Below the pieces are notes generated by a model that worked only from the letters and a program-made list of their open reading frames with translations, had not been told where the DNA came from and did no database searches. This document shows, piece by piece, positions 1 through 7,851 of a DNA stretch of 64,000 nucleotides. The position numbers were made by a program, and so were the translations under genes. This DNA comes from Rothia sp. P100 (GTDB taxonomy: Bacteria; Actinomycetota; Actinomycetes; Actinomycetales; Micrococcaceae), in contig NZ_JAMAYG010000001.1 of assembly GCF_023712425.1 (NCBI RefSeq), positions 992,001 to 1,056,000 on the forward strand, written 5' to 3'. Every line of letters begins with the position of its first letter. The first letter of the stretch is position 1.

Positions 1-1
1 C

Positions 2-100
2 GTCATTGATGCCTCAGTCATGCCAGTGATACCCACAGGCAACACCAATGCTCCCACCATCATGATTGCAGAAAAGGTAGTCGAAACTCTCGTGGGCTAG
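2..100 (+). CDS. GMC-family oxidoreductase, C-terminal end only
   Basis: Only the last 32 codons are in the window, ending in TAG. The peptide contains [18 protein letters not shown], the C-terminal signature of glucose-methanol-choline flavoprotein oxidoreductases (choline/alcohol dehydrogenase type), where the Asn and the T-N-x-P-x-x-M-I-A-E segment lie next to the FAD pocket. Substrate cannot be judged from this piece. A strong hairpin follows, so it is the last gene of its operon and is not co-transcribed with the transporter downstream. Family assignment is fairly sure; choline versus other alcohol substrate is open. Confidence 0.75.
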   Translation, partial: VIDASVMPVIPTGNTNAPTIMIAEKVVETLVG

Positions 101-127
101 GCGTTCCACAGTCTGTGTTCCCCTCAG

Positions 128-180
128 GCAGGACGCCGGTATTTAGCTTGTCCGCACAGGCTAAGTGCCGGCGTCCTTGC
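128..180 (+). terminator. Long hairpin terminator carrying an inverted AGGACGCCGG pair
   Basis: GCAGGACGCCGG is followed by TATTTAGC and later by GCTAAGTGCCGGCGTCCTTGC, so about 20 bases pair with little mismatch around a short loop. There is no strong T-run. It closes the GMC oxidoreductase operon. The stem contains the AAGGACGCC-type word in both orientations, as do two other hairpins in the window. Confidence 0.7.
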
Positions 181-194
181 GCTTCAGTCGTTAT

Positions 195-213
195 TTACTG
201 ACCGAACGGTAAA
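195..213. promoter_or_regulatory. Candidate PaaR operator upstream of the MHS transporter
   Basis: TGACCGAACGGTAA at 199-212 matches the palindromic word shared by four other sites in the window (consensus TGAMCGANYGGTCA). The reverse strand continues with AGTAAATAAC, like the AGTTATTG that flanks the other copies. The last two bases deviate from the palindrome, so this is the weakest of the five sites. It lies about 150 bp before the transporter start. Assignment to PaaR is inference from co-occurrence with paa operons. Confidence 0.55.
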
Positions 214-247
214 AAATTTTAGGAAACTATCGCACGGGGATTAAAAG

Positions 248-261
248 TCGTATATGATTCA
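248..261. promoter_or_regulatory. Candidate GntR-type operator (TCGTATATGATTCA)
   Basis: The 14 bases are identical to those at 38211-38224, in front of the aromatic hydroxylase, and closely related to the palindrome at 36588-36601, in front of the FAH-RraA gene. The ATCGTATAYGAT shape is typical of FadR-subfamily GntR operators, and a GntR gene of that subfamily lies at 34306. It is about 100 bp before the transporter start. Confidence 0.55.
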
Positions 262-359
262 TAACTAACCACCAAGATGTGACCCCCACCTCATAGATGA
301 GAGGAGGTTGCACAGGGCATCAAGCGCACACGCGCCCCTCCACCAGCAGAGGTACATCA

Positions 360-1700
360 ATGTCTTCACACGCAGCGGTAGCACCGCACAAAGTCAGCCG
401 GGAAGAGCGAAAAGTTCTCGCCGGAACTCTCATCGGCACCACCATCGAGTGGTACGACTTCTTCATTTACGCCCAGGCCGCCGGCCTCATTCTGGCAACA
501 CAATACTTCACCCCCGAAGGTGAAGATAACACCATCGCACAGATTGTCGCCTGGGCCTCCCTTGGCATCAGCTTCGTCTTCCGCCCCCTGGGTGCTATCG
601 TTGCCGGCCACATCGGTGACCGCTTCGGCCGCCGCATCACCCTGGTGCTCACCCTTATCATGATGGGCATCGCCACCGTCGGCATCGGCTTCGTACCTAC
701 CTACGCCTCAATTGGCATCGCAGCCCCCATCATCATCGTTTTCTTGCGCATCTTACAGGGTTTCAGCGCAGGCGGTGAATGGGGCGGCGCAGCTCTCATG
801 TCCGTGGAACACGCCCCCCGCCACAAGCGTGGCTTCTTCGGCGCTTTCCCCCAGATCGGCGTCCCCCTGGGCATGATTCTGGCAACCCTCATCAACCTCT
901 TCCTCAACTCCATCCTCACCGAAGAGCAGTTCCTCTCCTTCGGTTGGCGCATCCCCTTCTGGTCCTCCATCGTGTTGATTCTGGTGGGCTTCTACATCCG
1001 CCACTCCGTTGAGGAATCCCCTGTCTTCAAGGAGATGCAGAACCTCAAGAAGCGTGAATCTGCGCCCCTCAAGCAGCTCTTCAAGACCAACACCCGCCAG
1101 GTCATCCTTGCAGCGCTCATATTCATTGCCAACAACGCAGCTGGCTACCTAGTCATCGCCTTCTTTATCTCATACAGCGTGAAAGCACTGGGCATGAGCC
1201 GCAGCGAAGCCATGACCGCGGCTATCATAGGCGGTTTTGGCTGGCTCATCTTCACCATGCTGGGCGGCTGGATGTCCGACAAGATTGGGCGCGTGCGCAC
1301 CTTCCAACTCGGCTACGGCTTCATCATCCTCTGGGCCATTCCCATGTGGTTCCTCATCGACAGTGGCAACATCGTACTCTTTACCCTGGCCATCTTCATC
1401 CTCACCATCGGCCTGGGCCCCTCCTACGGCCCCCAGTCGGCTATGTACGCCGAGATGTTCCCGGCAGCAGTCCGCTTCTCCGGCATCTCCATCGGCTACG
1501 CCATCGGTGCGATTCTCGGTGGCGCCTTTGCTCCCATGATTGCTGAAATGATTCTGCGTGAGACCGGTCAATCGTGGATGATTGGTTTGTATATCGCGGT
1601 CCTGTCAGTAATTTCTCTTGTCGCGGTCAGCATGGTACCCAAGAGCAACCAGGAAATTGACCTACACCCCGAGGAAACTAAAGAACCCGCACTCTTATAG
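360..1700 (+). CDS. MHS-family (MFS) metabolite:H+ symporter, probable phenylacetate/aromatic acid uptake
   Basis: A twelve-helix major facilitator of about 446 residues belonging to the metabolite:H+ symporter (MHS) family, related to proline/betaine, shikimate and aromatic-acid carriers. The N-terminal GTTIEWYDFFIYAQAAGLI segment and the loop motif GHIGDRFGRR are diagnostic, and a second half-motif GGWMSDKIGR lies mid-protein. I start at the ATG at 360, because CAGCAGAGG lies just before it; a longer frame from 297 lacks such a signal and adds a non-membrane leader. The gene stands alone between two hairpins. Its promoter region holds both a PaaR-like and a GntR-like operator, suggesting it imports phenylacetate and/or hydroxyphenylacetate for the two pathways here. 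The substrate is inferred from context only. Confidence 0.85.
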   Translation: MSSHAAVAPHKVSREERKVLAGTLIGTTIEWYDFFIYAQAAGLILATQYFTPEGEDNTIAQIVAWASLGISFVFRPLGAIVAGHIGDRFGRRITLVLTLIMMGIATVGIGFVPTYASIGIAAPIIIVFLRILQGFSAGGEWGGAALMSVEHAPRHKRGFFGAFPQIGVPLGMILATLINLFLNSILTEEQFLSFGWRIPFWSSIVLILVGFYIRHSVEESPVFKEMQNLKKRESAPLKQLFKTNTRQVILAALIFIANNAAGYLVIAFFISYSVKALGMSRSEAMTAAIIGGFGWLIFTMLGGWMSDKIGRVRTFQLGYGFIILWAIPMWFLIDSGNIVLFTLAIFILTIGLGPSYGPQSAMYAEMFPAAVRFSGISIGYAIGAILGGAFAPMIAEMILRETGQSWMIGLYIAVLSVISLVAVSMVPKSNQEIDLHPEETKEPALL

Positions 1701-1725
1701 CGAGAGCCTTGCCTCACCCCTCACG

Positions 1726-1751
1726 CCAGCCGCCCCCTCGGGGGCGGCTGG
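1726..1751 (+). terminator. Perfect 11-bp GC stem terminator
   Basis: CCAGCCGCCCC pairs with GGGGCGGCTGG around a four-base loop immediately after the transporter gene. There is no long T tail. Just beyond it (1758-1769) lies a separate palindrome, TGACCAAGGTCA. Confidence 0.7.
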
Positions 1752-1787
1752 TTCACTTGACCAAGGTCACTTAAAGTGAAAAGATTT

Positions 1788-1810
1788 AGTGAACGATTGG
1801 TCAGTTATTG
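1788..1810. promoter_or_regulatory. Candidate PaaR operator before paaJ-paaF-paaH
   Basis: AGTGAACGATTGGTCAGTTATTG contains the 14-base core TGAACGATTGGTCA (1790-1803). The flank GGTCAGTTATTG is identical to that at the paaI operator (13914-13925). It sits about 40 bp before the thiolase start. The palindrome TGACCAAGGTCA at 1758-1769 is a possible second regulator site. Confidence 0.7.
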
Positions 1811-1847
1811 ACGTCTGCGCCCCGCGCGTTCTCACAAAGGAGTTTGA

Positions 1848-3056
1848 ATGTCTTCCGCACCCCAGGTTTATTTGGTCGGTGGTTCCCGCACCCCCGTCGG
1901 CAGGTATGGCGGGGCACTATCCAGCGTCCGCCCCGATGACCTCGCGGCTCTGGTGCTGAAGGATGCCGTAGAGAAGGCAGGGATTGACCCTGCCGTTGTC
2001 GATGAGGTCATCTTGGGCAACGCCAACGGCGCCGGCGAAGAGAATCGCAACGTAGCCCGCATGGCTTGGCTGCTCAACGACTACCCAGATACCGTCCCTG
2101 GCATCACCGTCAACCGCCTGTGCGCCTCTGGCATGAGTGCCGTGACCATGGCGGCTCAAATGATTCGTGCCGGCGATGCTGACGTCGTGATCGCGGGCGG
2201 CGTTGAGTCTATGAGCCGCGCCCCCTGGGTCATGGAAAAGCCCACCACCGGCTTCGCCAAGCCCGGCGCAACCTTTGACACCTCTATTGGCTGGCGCTTC
2301 GTTAATCCTGAGTTCGCCAAGCGTGACAAATTCACCTATTCTATGCCTGAAACCGCTGAGGAAGTTGCCCGAGTCGATGGCATCAGCCGCGAAGACTGTG
2401 ACGCCTTTGCTGCACGCTCCCACGAGCGGGCTATTGCCGCCATTGAGGCCGGCCATTTCAAGGATGAGATCGTGCCCGTTCCCGTACGTGACCGGAAGGG
2501 CAACGTTACCCTGGTCGACACTGACGAGGGCCCCCGCCCCGGCACCACCACCGAGGTGCTTGCCAAGTTGCGCCCCGTCGTGGCCGGTGGCGAAGTAGTC
2601 ACCGCAGGTAACTCATCAACGCTCAATGACGGCGCCTCTGCCATTATTGTTGCCTCAGAAGCAGCTATCGAGAAGTACGGGCTGACACCGCGCGCGCGGT
2701 TTATGACCGGCACCGCCGCAGGTCTTGCCCCGGAAATCATGGGTCTCGGCCCGGTCCCCGCCACCGAGAAGGTGCTCGCACGCGCAGGCTGGAGCGTCGA
2801 AGATCTGGGCGCTGTTGAACTCAACGAAGCCTTTGCCAGCCAGTCCCTGGGATCCATGCGCCGCCTGGGTTTAAGCGAGGACATCGTCAACCGTGACGGC
2901 GGCGCTATCTCCTTGGGGCACCCGCTCGGTTCCTCCGGTTCCCGTCTTATCATCACCCTGCTGGGCCGGATGGAACGCGAGGACGCCGAACGCGGCCTTG
3001 CCACCATGTGTATCGGTGTGGGCCAGGGTGCAGCTGTTTTGGTGGAGAAGGTCTAA
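1848..3056 (+). CDS. paaJ: Acetyl-CoA acyltransferase, beta-ketoadipyl-CoA thiolase type
   Basis: A 402-residue type-II thiolase that cleaves 3-oxoacyl-CoA with CoA. In the phenylacetate pathway PaaJ splits 3-oxoadipyl-CoA into succinyl-CoA and acetyl-CoA, and also acts on the dehydrosuberyl-CoA intermediate. The acyl-accepting cysteine is Cys92 in NRLCASGMSAV, the histidine of the general base is in ISLGHPLGSSG near residue 353, and the second cysteine is Cys388 in ATMCIGVGQG. The start at 1848 has the ribosome site AAAGGAG seven bases upstream. It is the first gene of a tight three-gene operon with an enoyl-CoA hydratase (one-base overlap) and a 3-hydroxyacyl-CoA dehydrogenase, directly behind a PaaR-like operator. 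Family is certain; the specific paaJ role rests on context. Confidence 0.9.
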   Translation: MSSAPQVYLVGGSRTPVGRYGGALSSVRPDDLAALVLKDAVEKAGIDPAVVDEVILGNANGAGEENRNVARMAWLLNDYPDTVPGITVNRLCASGMSAVTMAAQMIRAGDADVVIAGGVESMSRAPWVMEKPTTGFAKPGATFDTSIGWRFVNPEFAKRDKFTYSMPETAEEVARVDGISREDCDAFAARSHERAIAAIEAGHFKDEIVPVPVRDRKGNVTLVDTDEGPRPGTTTEVLAKLRPVVAGGEVVTAGNSSTLNDGASAIIVASEAAIEKYGLTPRARFMTGTAAGLAPEIMGLGPVPATEKVLARAGWSVEDLGAVELNEAFASQSLGSMRRLGLSEDIVNRDGGAISLGHPLGSSGSRLIITLLGRMEREDAERGLATMCIGVGQGAAVLVEKV

Positions 3057-3814
3057 TGTTTGAGCACTTCACCGCACTGACCATCGAGGACGGCGAGGGG
3101 CACCTAGTCGCCCGCATGAACCGCCCCGAAGTGCGCAACGCCATTGACGCTACCATGGTGGCTGAACTGCACGAGCTCTGCGCCTACCTGGAAACCACCC
3201 CCAAGATTCTGATTCTGACCGGGTGTGAGGTCAACGGCCGCGGCATTTTTGCTTCTGGCGCTGATATTGCCCAGTTGCGCGAGCGCCGCCGAGAGGACGC
3301 CCTGCGCGGGATTAACTCGCAGATCTTTGATCGCATCCACCACCTGCCCATGCCGGTCATCGCCGCTCTTGACGGCTACGCCCTGGGCGGTGGCGCAGAG
3401 CTGGCTTACGCCGCAGACTTCCGCATCGGCACCCCCCACCTCAAGATGGGGCAGCCCGAAACCAACCTGGGCATCATCGCTGCCGCCGGCGCACTCTGGC
3501 GCCTCAAGGAGCTGGTGGGTGAGCCGGTGGCGCTTGAGATTCTTATGGCCGGGCGCATCCTCAATGCCCAGGAGGCACTGGATCTGCGCCTGGTTACTGA
3601 GCTGCACGAGCCGTCCGAGCTTCTGAACGCCGCCCGTGCCCTGGCTGACCGCATCGGTGCCCAGGACCCCCTGGCGGTGCGCATTACCAAACGAGTCTTT
3701 GCCGCCCCGCGCGATGCCCACCCCCATATTGACGAGCTAGCGCAGGCAATTCTCTTTGAGTCTGATGCCAAGTTCGACCGTATGCAAGCCTTCCTAGACC
3801 GCAAAAAGAAGTAG
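3056..3814 (+). CDS. paaF: Enoyl-CoA hydratase (crotonase family), PaaF-like
   Basis: A crotonase-fold enzyme of 252 residues hydrating trans-2-enoyl-CoA; in this operon probably the 2,3-dehydroadipyl-CoA hydratase step. Both catalytic glutamates of true hydratases appear to be present: the one in KMGQPETNLG and the one in PVALEILMAGR. The oxyanion-hole segment is FASGADIAQL. I take the ATG at 3056, whose A is the last base of the thiolase stop codon (TAATG), implying translational coupling; a longer frame from 3008 would overlap the thiolase by 49 bases. Two further crotonases exist in the window (14055 and 28773), so the exact division of labour is inferred. Confidence 0.85.
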   Translation: MFEHFTALTIEDGEGHLVARMNRPEVRNAIDATMVAELHELCAYLETTPKILILTGCEVNGRGIFASGADIAQLRERRREDALRGINSQIFDRIHHLPMPVIAALDGYALGGGAELAYAADFRIGTPHLKMGQPETNLGIIAAAGALWRLKELVGEPVALEILMAGRILNAQEALDLRLVTELHEPSELLNAARALADRIGAQDPLAVRITKRVFAAPRDAHPHIDELAQAILFESDAKFDRMQAFLDRKKK

Positions 3815-3821
3815 GTAAACC

Positions 3822-4688
3822 GTGGCTGAAATTCATGACCTTAAAGTTCCCGCCCGCGTGGGCGTGCTGGGCGGCGGACGCATGGGCGCGGGTATCGCCC
3901 ACGCTTTCGTCCTGGCCGGCGCCCAGGTAGTTGTGGTTGAGCGCGATGCCCCCAGTGCTGAGGCTGCCCGCGAGCGCGTGGTGCGCGGCCTAGCTCAGTC
4001 CATTGAGCGCGGTGTTTTTGACGGCAACCTGGGTGAACTGACCGAACGTTTTGATGTATCGGTTGACTACGCGGCTTTCGCTGATCGCGACCTGGTAGTT
4101 GAGGCTGTTCCTGAGAACTGGGATTTGAAGGTCTCTGCCCTGCGCGACGTCGAAGCGCAGCTCAGCGAGAGCACCTACCTGGCGTCCAACACCTCGTCCC
4201 TGTCTATTGATGGGCTGGCTGAGGCTTTGGAACGCCCCGGTCATTTCATTGGCCTGCACTTCTTTAACCCGGTACCGGCGTCCAAGCTGGTTGAGGTGGT
4301 GCAGTCTAAGTATTCCTCTGAGGAGCTTAAGATAGCGGCTCGCACCTGGGTAGATGGTCTGGGCAAGACCCCGGTGGTTGTCAACGATGCTCCCGGTTTT
4401 GCATCCTCCCGCCTGGGTGTGGCAATCGCACTGGAGGCTATCCGCATGGTGGAGGAGGGCGTCGCTTCCCCTGATGACATTGATAACGCCATGGTGCTGG
4501 GCTACAAGTTCCCCATGGGGCCGCTGGCCCTGACCGATGTGGTGGGGCTGGACGTCCGCCTGGGCATTGCTGAGTATCTGGAGTCCCAGCTGGGTGAGCG
4601 CTTCGCTCCCCCGCAGCTCATGCGCGATATGGTGGCTCGTGGCGAGCTGGGCCGCAAGAGTGGCAAGGGCTTCTATGACTACAGCTAG
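3822..4688 (+). CDS. paaH: 3-hydroxyacyl-CoA dehydrogenase, PaaH-like
   Basis: A 288-residue NAD-dependent 3-hydroxyacyl-CoA dehydrogenase; in the paa pathway it oxidises 3-hydroxyadipyl-CoA to 3-oxoadipyl-CoA. The Rossmann motif GVLGGGRMGAGIAHAF lies at residues 14-29, the catalytic histidine is His146 in GLHFFNPVP, and the C-terminal helical dimerisation domain ends in GRKSGKGFYDY. The length is that of stand-alone 3HCDH proteins. The start is GTG at 3822, seven bases after the hydratase stop. It is the third and last gene of the paaJ-F-H operon, followed by a bidirectional hairpin. Family assignment is firm. Confidence 0.88.
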   Translation: MAEIHDLKVPARVGVLGGGRMGAGIAHAFVLAGAQVVVVERDAPSAEAARERVVRGLAQSIERGVFDGNLGELTERFDVSVDYAAFADRDLVVEAVPENWDLKVSALRDVEAQLSESTYLASNTSSLSIDGLAEALERPGHFIGLHFFNPVPASKLVEVVQSKYSSEELKIAARTWVDGLGKTPVVVNDAPGFASSRLGVAIALEAIRMVEEGVASPDDIDNAMVLGYKFPMGPLALTDVVGLDVRLGIAEYLESQLGERFAPPQLMRDMVARGELGRKSGKGFYDYS

Positions 4689-4715
4689 GCTGTCAGCAGG
4701 AGAGTGAGCTTATAA

Positions 4716-4750
4716 GTTCGAGCGTGCGTCTCACAGGCGCACGCTCGAAC
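4716..4750. terminator. Bidirectional hairpin between paaH and a thioesterase gene
   Basis: GTTCGAGCGTGCG pairs perfectly with CGCACGCTCGAAC around a nine-base loop. It lies between two convergent genes and can serve both. Confidence 0.8.
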
Positions 4751-4783
4751 ATTTCCTGCACATTCGCTGGTTTGGTCTCTGCC

Positions 4784-5200
4784 CTAACCCTTAATAAAGT
4801 TGGTGATCCGTAGGGTGCAGAGGCGGTCACCGGTCTCTTCGTGGGTAATGATAACCTCGTGGGTGGTCAGCGACCGACCCAGGTGAATGGCGGAGGCCGT
4901 AGCGCGCACTATTCCTTCGCGTGAAGATTTATGGTGGGTAGCATTCACATCCACGCCCACTGCTACCTTTCCCATCGAAGACGCATGAATCACCGCAGCC
5001 CAGGAACCGACCGCTTCTCCGATTGCCAACATGGCACCGCCGTGCAGTAGCCCAAGGGACTGGCGGTTGCCCTCCACCGGCATGGTAGCGACCACGCGCT
5101 GGGCCGACTCTTCCAGCACCTTCACGCCCATCTTTTCATCTAGCTCACCGAGCGTAATCTTCCACAGCTCACGCTGTTCTTGGTCTGCCATCTCGCCCAC
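4784..5200 (-). CDS. Hotdog-fold acyl-CoA thioesterase (PaaI/MenI-like)
   Basis: A small hotdog thioesterase of about 138 residues, with the typical GLLHGGAMLAIGEAVGSWAA active-site helix and the central VGVDVNATHHKSSREG strand. Such enzymes hydrolyse aromatic or aliphatic acyl-CoA; beside paaZ it probably frees CoA trapped in dead-end intermediates, as PaaI does. I start at GTG 5200, because AAAGGA lies five bases upstream; the ATG at 5191 is possible but too far from that site, and the longest frame (5242) has no ribosome site. The gene is divergent from paaZ, and the PaaR-like operator at 5276-5297 lies between them, so both are likely co-regulated. Which acyl-CoA it prefers cannot be told. 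Confidence 0.8.
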   Translation of the reverse strand: MGEMADQEQRELWKITLGELDEKMGVKVLEESAQRVVATMPVEGNRQSLGLLHGGAMLAIGEAVGSWAAVIHASSMGKVAVGVDVNATHHKSSREGIVRATASAIHLGRSLTTHEVIITHEETGDRLCTLRITNFIKG

Positions 5201-5247
5201 CAGCGTCCTTTCCAGGCGTAACCCTCGCCCGATAACTTTCACTCACT

Positions 5248-5257
5248 TGTGATGTGA
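5248..5257. promoter_or_regulatory. Repeated word TGTGATGTGA in the paaZ/thioesterase divergent promoter
   Basis: A tandem TGTGA pair, found identically at 17812-17821 and (reverse strand) 36623-36632, each time between divergently transcribed catabolic genes. TGTGA is the half-site of CRP/GlxR-type regulators, but the usual inverted second half is not obvious. Its function is a guess. Confidence 0.35.
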
Positions 5258-5275
5258 ACTATAGTTTATATCAAT

Positions 5276-5297
5276 AACTGAACGCTCGGTCACTTAT
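5276..5297. promoter_or_regulatory. Candidate PaaR operator shared by paaZ and the divergent thioesterase
   Basis: The core TGAACGCTCGGTCA (5279-5292) matches the window-wide consensus TGAMCGANYGGTCA except at the seventh base (C for A), with the usual CACTTATT flank on one side. It lies about 40 bp before paaZ and 76 bp from the thioesterase start. Confidence 0.7.
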
Positions 5298-5332
5298 TAC
5301 CGGGTCGTACTGCAACAGCGAAGGACATCTCA

Positions 5333-7417
5333 ATGACGAGCACCCCAACCCTGGTTCCCAGCTTCATCAAAGGTACCTGGTGGGCCCCCGAAAACCCCGG
5401 TAAAACCACTGACGTTGTGGACGCCGCCACCGGCGAAGTCATCTACCAGGTCAGCACCGAGGGGCTAGATACCGCAGGTGCCATCGACTACGCCCGCACC
5501 GTAGGCCAGCAGAACCTGCAGAACCTGACCATCCACGAGCGCGCCCTGAGAATCAAGCACATCGCCCAGTACCTGACCCAGCACAAGCAGAGTCTCTACG
5601 ACATCTCCTTCTCAACCGGCGCCACCCAGCGCGACCACTACATTGACGTGGACGGTGGCATCGGCACCCTCTTTACCTTCTCGTCCAAGGGGCGCCGCGA
5701 ACTCCCTAACTCCAAGGTCATCATCGACGGCAACATCGAGGTCCTCTCCCGCGACGGCTCCTTCATCGGTGAGCACATCTACACCACCTTGCCCGGTGTA
5801 GCCGTTGAAATTAATGCCTTCAACTTCCCCATCTGGGGCATGCTGGAGAAGTTTGCACCCGCCTTTATCGCGGGTATGCCCACCATCGTCAAACCTGCGA
5901 CCCCCACCGGCTACGTCACCGAGGCAACCGTGCGCCTCATGCTGGACAGCGGCCTACTGCCCGAAGGTTCTCTGCAGCTGATTTCCGGTTCAGCTCGTGA
6001 CCTGCTGGACTACCTGGATTACCGCGACCACGTCGCCTTTACCGGCTCCGCTGCTACCGCCCAGGTGTTGCGCAACCACCCCCATGTGCAGACCAAGGGA
6101 GTGCGCTTCACCGCCGAAACTGACTCTCTTAACGCCGCTATTTTGGGCCCGGACGCCCTGGCCAACACTCCCGAGTTTGATGCCTTTATCAAGTCGGTCA
6201 TGGTCGAAATTACCGCCAAGGCTGGTCAGAAGTGCACCGCCGTGCGCCGCGTCATTGTGCCCACCGGACGCAGCCAGGAAGTGATTGATGCACTGGCAGC
6301 TAAGGTGAGCGAACGCATTAGGGTAGGTGACCCCCGCGAAGAGGGCGTCACCATGGGCTCACTGGCCTCCCCCGAGCAGAAAGCAGAAGTTGCCAAGGCA
6401 GTTGACCGCCTGGTAGCTTCCGGCGGCGAGATTGCCTTCCAGGGTGAAGCCCCCGAGGGCACCAGCTTCTTCCCCGTTACCGTGCTGAAATTCGCGGATG
6501 CCCGCACGCCCGAGGTGCACAGCGTGGAGGCCTTCGGCCCCGTCACCTCAGTACTGGAATACAAGAGTCTCAATGAAGCAGTCGAGCTTGCTGCCATGGG
6601 CGGCGGCTCCCTGGTCGCCAGCGTCTGCACCCACGATGACGCAACTGCCGCCCAGCTCACCCTAGGCATTGCAGCCCACCACGGCCGCGTTCTGGTGCTG
6701 GACCGTGAAGACGCTAAGACCTCTACCGGTCATGGCTCCCCCGTGCCCCACCTGGTCCACGGCGGCCCCGGCCGGGCAGGTGGCGGAGAGGAGCTAGGCG
6801 GTGTACGCGCCGTCAAGCACTACATGCAGCGCACCGCAGTTCAGGGCTCACCCAATAAGCTAACCGCCCTGACCGGGGTGTGGCACAGCGGGGCGGACGC
6901 CAAAACCGTAACCCGGGCCCAGGTTGATGCGGGCGCGGGCGTACACCCCTTCCGCAAGTCCCTAGCTGAGTTGGAAATTGGCGACCAGTTCGCTTCTGAC
7001 CTGCGCACCGTGACCCTGGAGGACATCACCGCTTTCGCGCATGAAACCGGGGATATGTTTTACGCCCACACCGATGAAGAGGCAGTGACCGCTAACCCCT
7101 TCTTCCCCCGCCGCGTAGCCCACGGCTACCTGCTGGTCTCCTGGGCCGCCGGTCTCTTCGTGGACCCCGCACCGGGCCCCGTCCTGGCTAATTACGGCCT
7201 GGAAAACCTGCGCTTCATCACCCCGGTGACCTATGACGACGCGATCCGGGTAACCCTGACCGCTAAGAAGATTACCCCGCGCGTTACCGACGATTACGGT
7301 GAGGTCGCCTGGGACGCCGTGCTGCATAACCAGAATGACGAAATCGTTGCGACCTACGACGTGCTAACCCTGGTCGCTAAGACCTGGCCTATGCCCGAGG
7401 TGGACGAGGCTAACTAG
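5333..7417 (+). CDS. paaZ: Bifunctional oxepin-CoA hydrolase / 3-oxo-5,6-dehydrosuberyl-CoA semialdehyde dehydrogenase
   Basis: PaaZ opens the ring of oxepin-CoA and oxidises the resulting aldehyde. The 694-residue protein has the standard two-domain layout: an aldehyde dehydrogenase over about residues 1-520 and a MaoC-type hotdog hydratase over about 545-690. The dehydrogenase nucleophile is Cys301 in AGQKCTAVRR. The hydratase domain shows FAHETGDMFYAHTD, where the Asp and His match the MaoC catalytic pair, followed by AHGYLLVSWAAGLF. The ribosome site GAAGGA lies ten bases before ATG. It is a single-gene unit behind the shared PaaR-like operator and ends at a strong hairpin. Length and motif order agree with complete PaaZ proteins, so both activities should be intact. 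Confidence 0.93.
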   Translation: MTSTPTLVPSFIKGTWWAPENPGKTTDVVDAATGEVIYQVSTEGLDTAGAIDYARTVGQQNLQNLTIHERALRIKHIAQYLTQHKQSLYDISFSTGATQRDHYIDVDGGIGTLFTFSSKGRRELPNSKVIIDGNIEVLSRDGSFIGEHIYTTLPGVAVEINAFNFPIWGMLEKFAPAFIAGMPTIVKPATPTGYVTEATVRLMLDSGLLPEGSLQLISGSARDLLDYLDYRDHVAFTGSAATAQVLRNHPHVQTKGVRFTAETDSLNAAILGPDALANTPEFDAFIKSVMVEITAKAGQKCTAVRRVIVPTGRSQEVIDALAAKVSERIRVGDPREEGVTMGSLASPEQKAEVAKAVDRLVASGGEIAFQGEAPEGTSFFPVTVLKFADARTPEVHSVEAFGPVTSVLEYKSLNEAVELAAMGGGSLVASVCTHDDATAAQLTLGIAAHHGRVLVLDREDAKTSTGHGSPVPHLVHGGPGRAGGGEELGGVRAVKHYMQRTAVQGSPNKLTALTGVWHSGADAKTVTRAQVDAGAGVHPFRKSLAELEIGDQFASDLRTVTLEDITAFAHETGDMFYAHTDEEAVTANPFFPRRVAHGYLLVSWAAGLFVDPAPGPVLANYGLENLRFITPVTYDDAIRVTLTAKKITPRVTDDYGEVAWDAVLHNQNDEIVATYDVLTLVAKTWPMPEVDEAN

Positions 7418-7802
7418 TCTCAACCGCCGGAACAGCCAACAATAAGGACACCGCACCCTTTCTTCTGGGAGAAGGGAGCGGCGTCCTTATTGTTGATGAG
7501 GCGGCAGATGCTAGCGGAACTATGGCCGCTAAGCTCTCAGCCTGGGTCTCTTCAAGCTGGTCTAGCTCGTAGCGCGCCTGGAGGTCAAGCCAAAATTCAG
7601 CGCTGGTGCCAAAATAGCGGGAAAGGCGGGCTGCGGTGTCTGCCGTGATTCCCCGCTTGCCGTGCACAATTTCGTTGATTCTGCGGGGCGGCACCATCAT
7701 GGCACGTGCAGCTTGATTCTGGCTCAGCCCCAGAGGCTCTAGAAAGTCTTCGAGTAAAATCTCGCCGGGGTGAACCGGGGCGAGGCTAGTGGTAGTCAAC
7801 AA
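7410..7802 (-). CDS. higA: HigA-family antitoxin, apparently without its HigB toxin
   Basis: An XRE-type helix-turn-helix protein of the HigA addiction-module antidote family: HPGEILLEDFLEPLGLSQNQ, then AARAMMVPPRRINEIVHGKR, GITADTAARLSRYFG and SAEFWLDLQARYEL are the family hallmarks. I start at TTG 7802, which has AAGGGG six bases upstream; the longer frame from 7877 would run through the palindrome at 7852-7872. HigA normally follows a RelE-fold HigB, but the upstream gene is an ABC ATPase and no toxin is seen. The last 30 or so residues are read through the paaZ terminator hairpin and look unlike HigA, suggesting the true C-terminus was lost or altered. It may act only as a repressor or as an anti-addiction relic. 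Confidence 0.75.
   Translation of the reverse strand: MLTTTSLAPVHPGEILLEDFLEPLGLSQNQAARAMMVPPRRINEIVHGKRGITADTAARLSRYFGTSAEFWLDLQARYELDQLEETQAESLAAIVPLASAASSTIRTPLPSPRRKGAVSLLLAVPAVETS
7437..7495. terminator. Compound hairpin terminator between paaZ and higA with inverted AAGGACRCC pair
   Basis: CAACAATAAGGACACCGC (7437-7454) pairs with GCGGCGTCCTTATTGTTG (7478-7495) with one mismatch, and the inner CCCTTTCTTC pairs with GAGAAGGG. The left arm carries a one-base variant of the recurring GGACGCC word and the right arm an exact copy. The convergent higA frame runs through it. Confidence 0.8.
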
Positions 7803-7851
7803 TTTCAGCCCCTTCAGGCTTTCCGCCAGTGGTATGAGGTATAGCCACGAC

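Noticed and set aside
297-359. N-terminal extension of the MHS transporter from 297
   Set aside because: No ribosome site and a polar Arg/His/Thr-rich leader atypical for the family; ATG 360 fits better.
4039-4052. PaaR-like word TGACCGAACGTTTT inside paaH
   Set aside because: The right half does not match, and it lies inside a coding region encoding LTERF; chance similarity.
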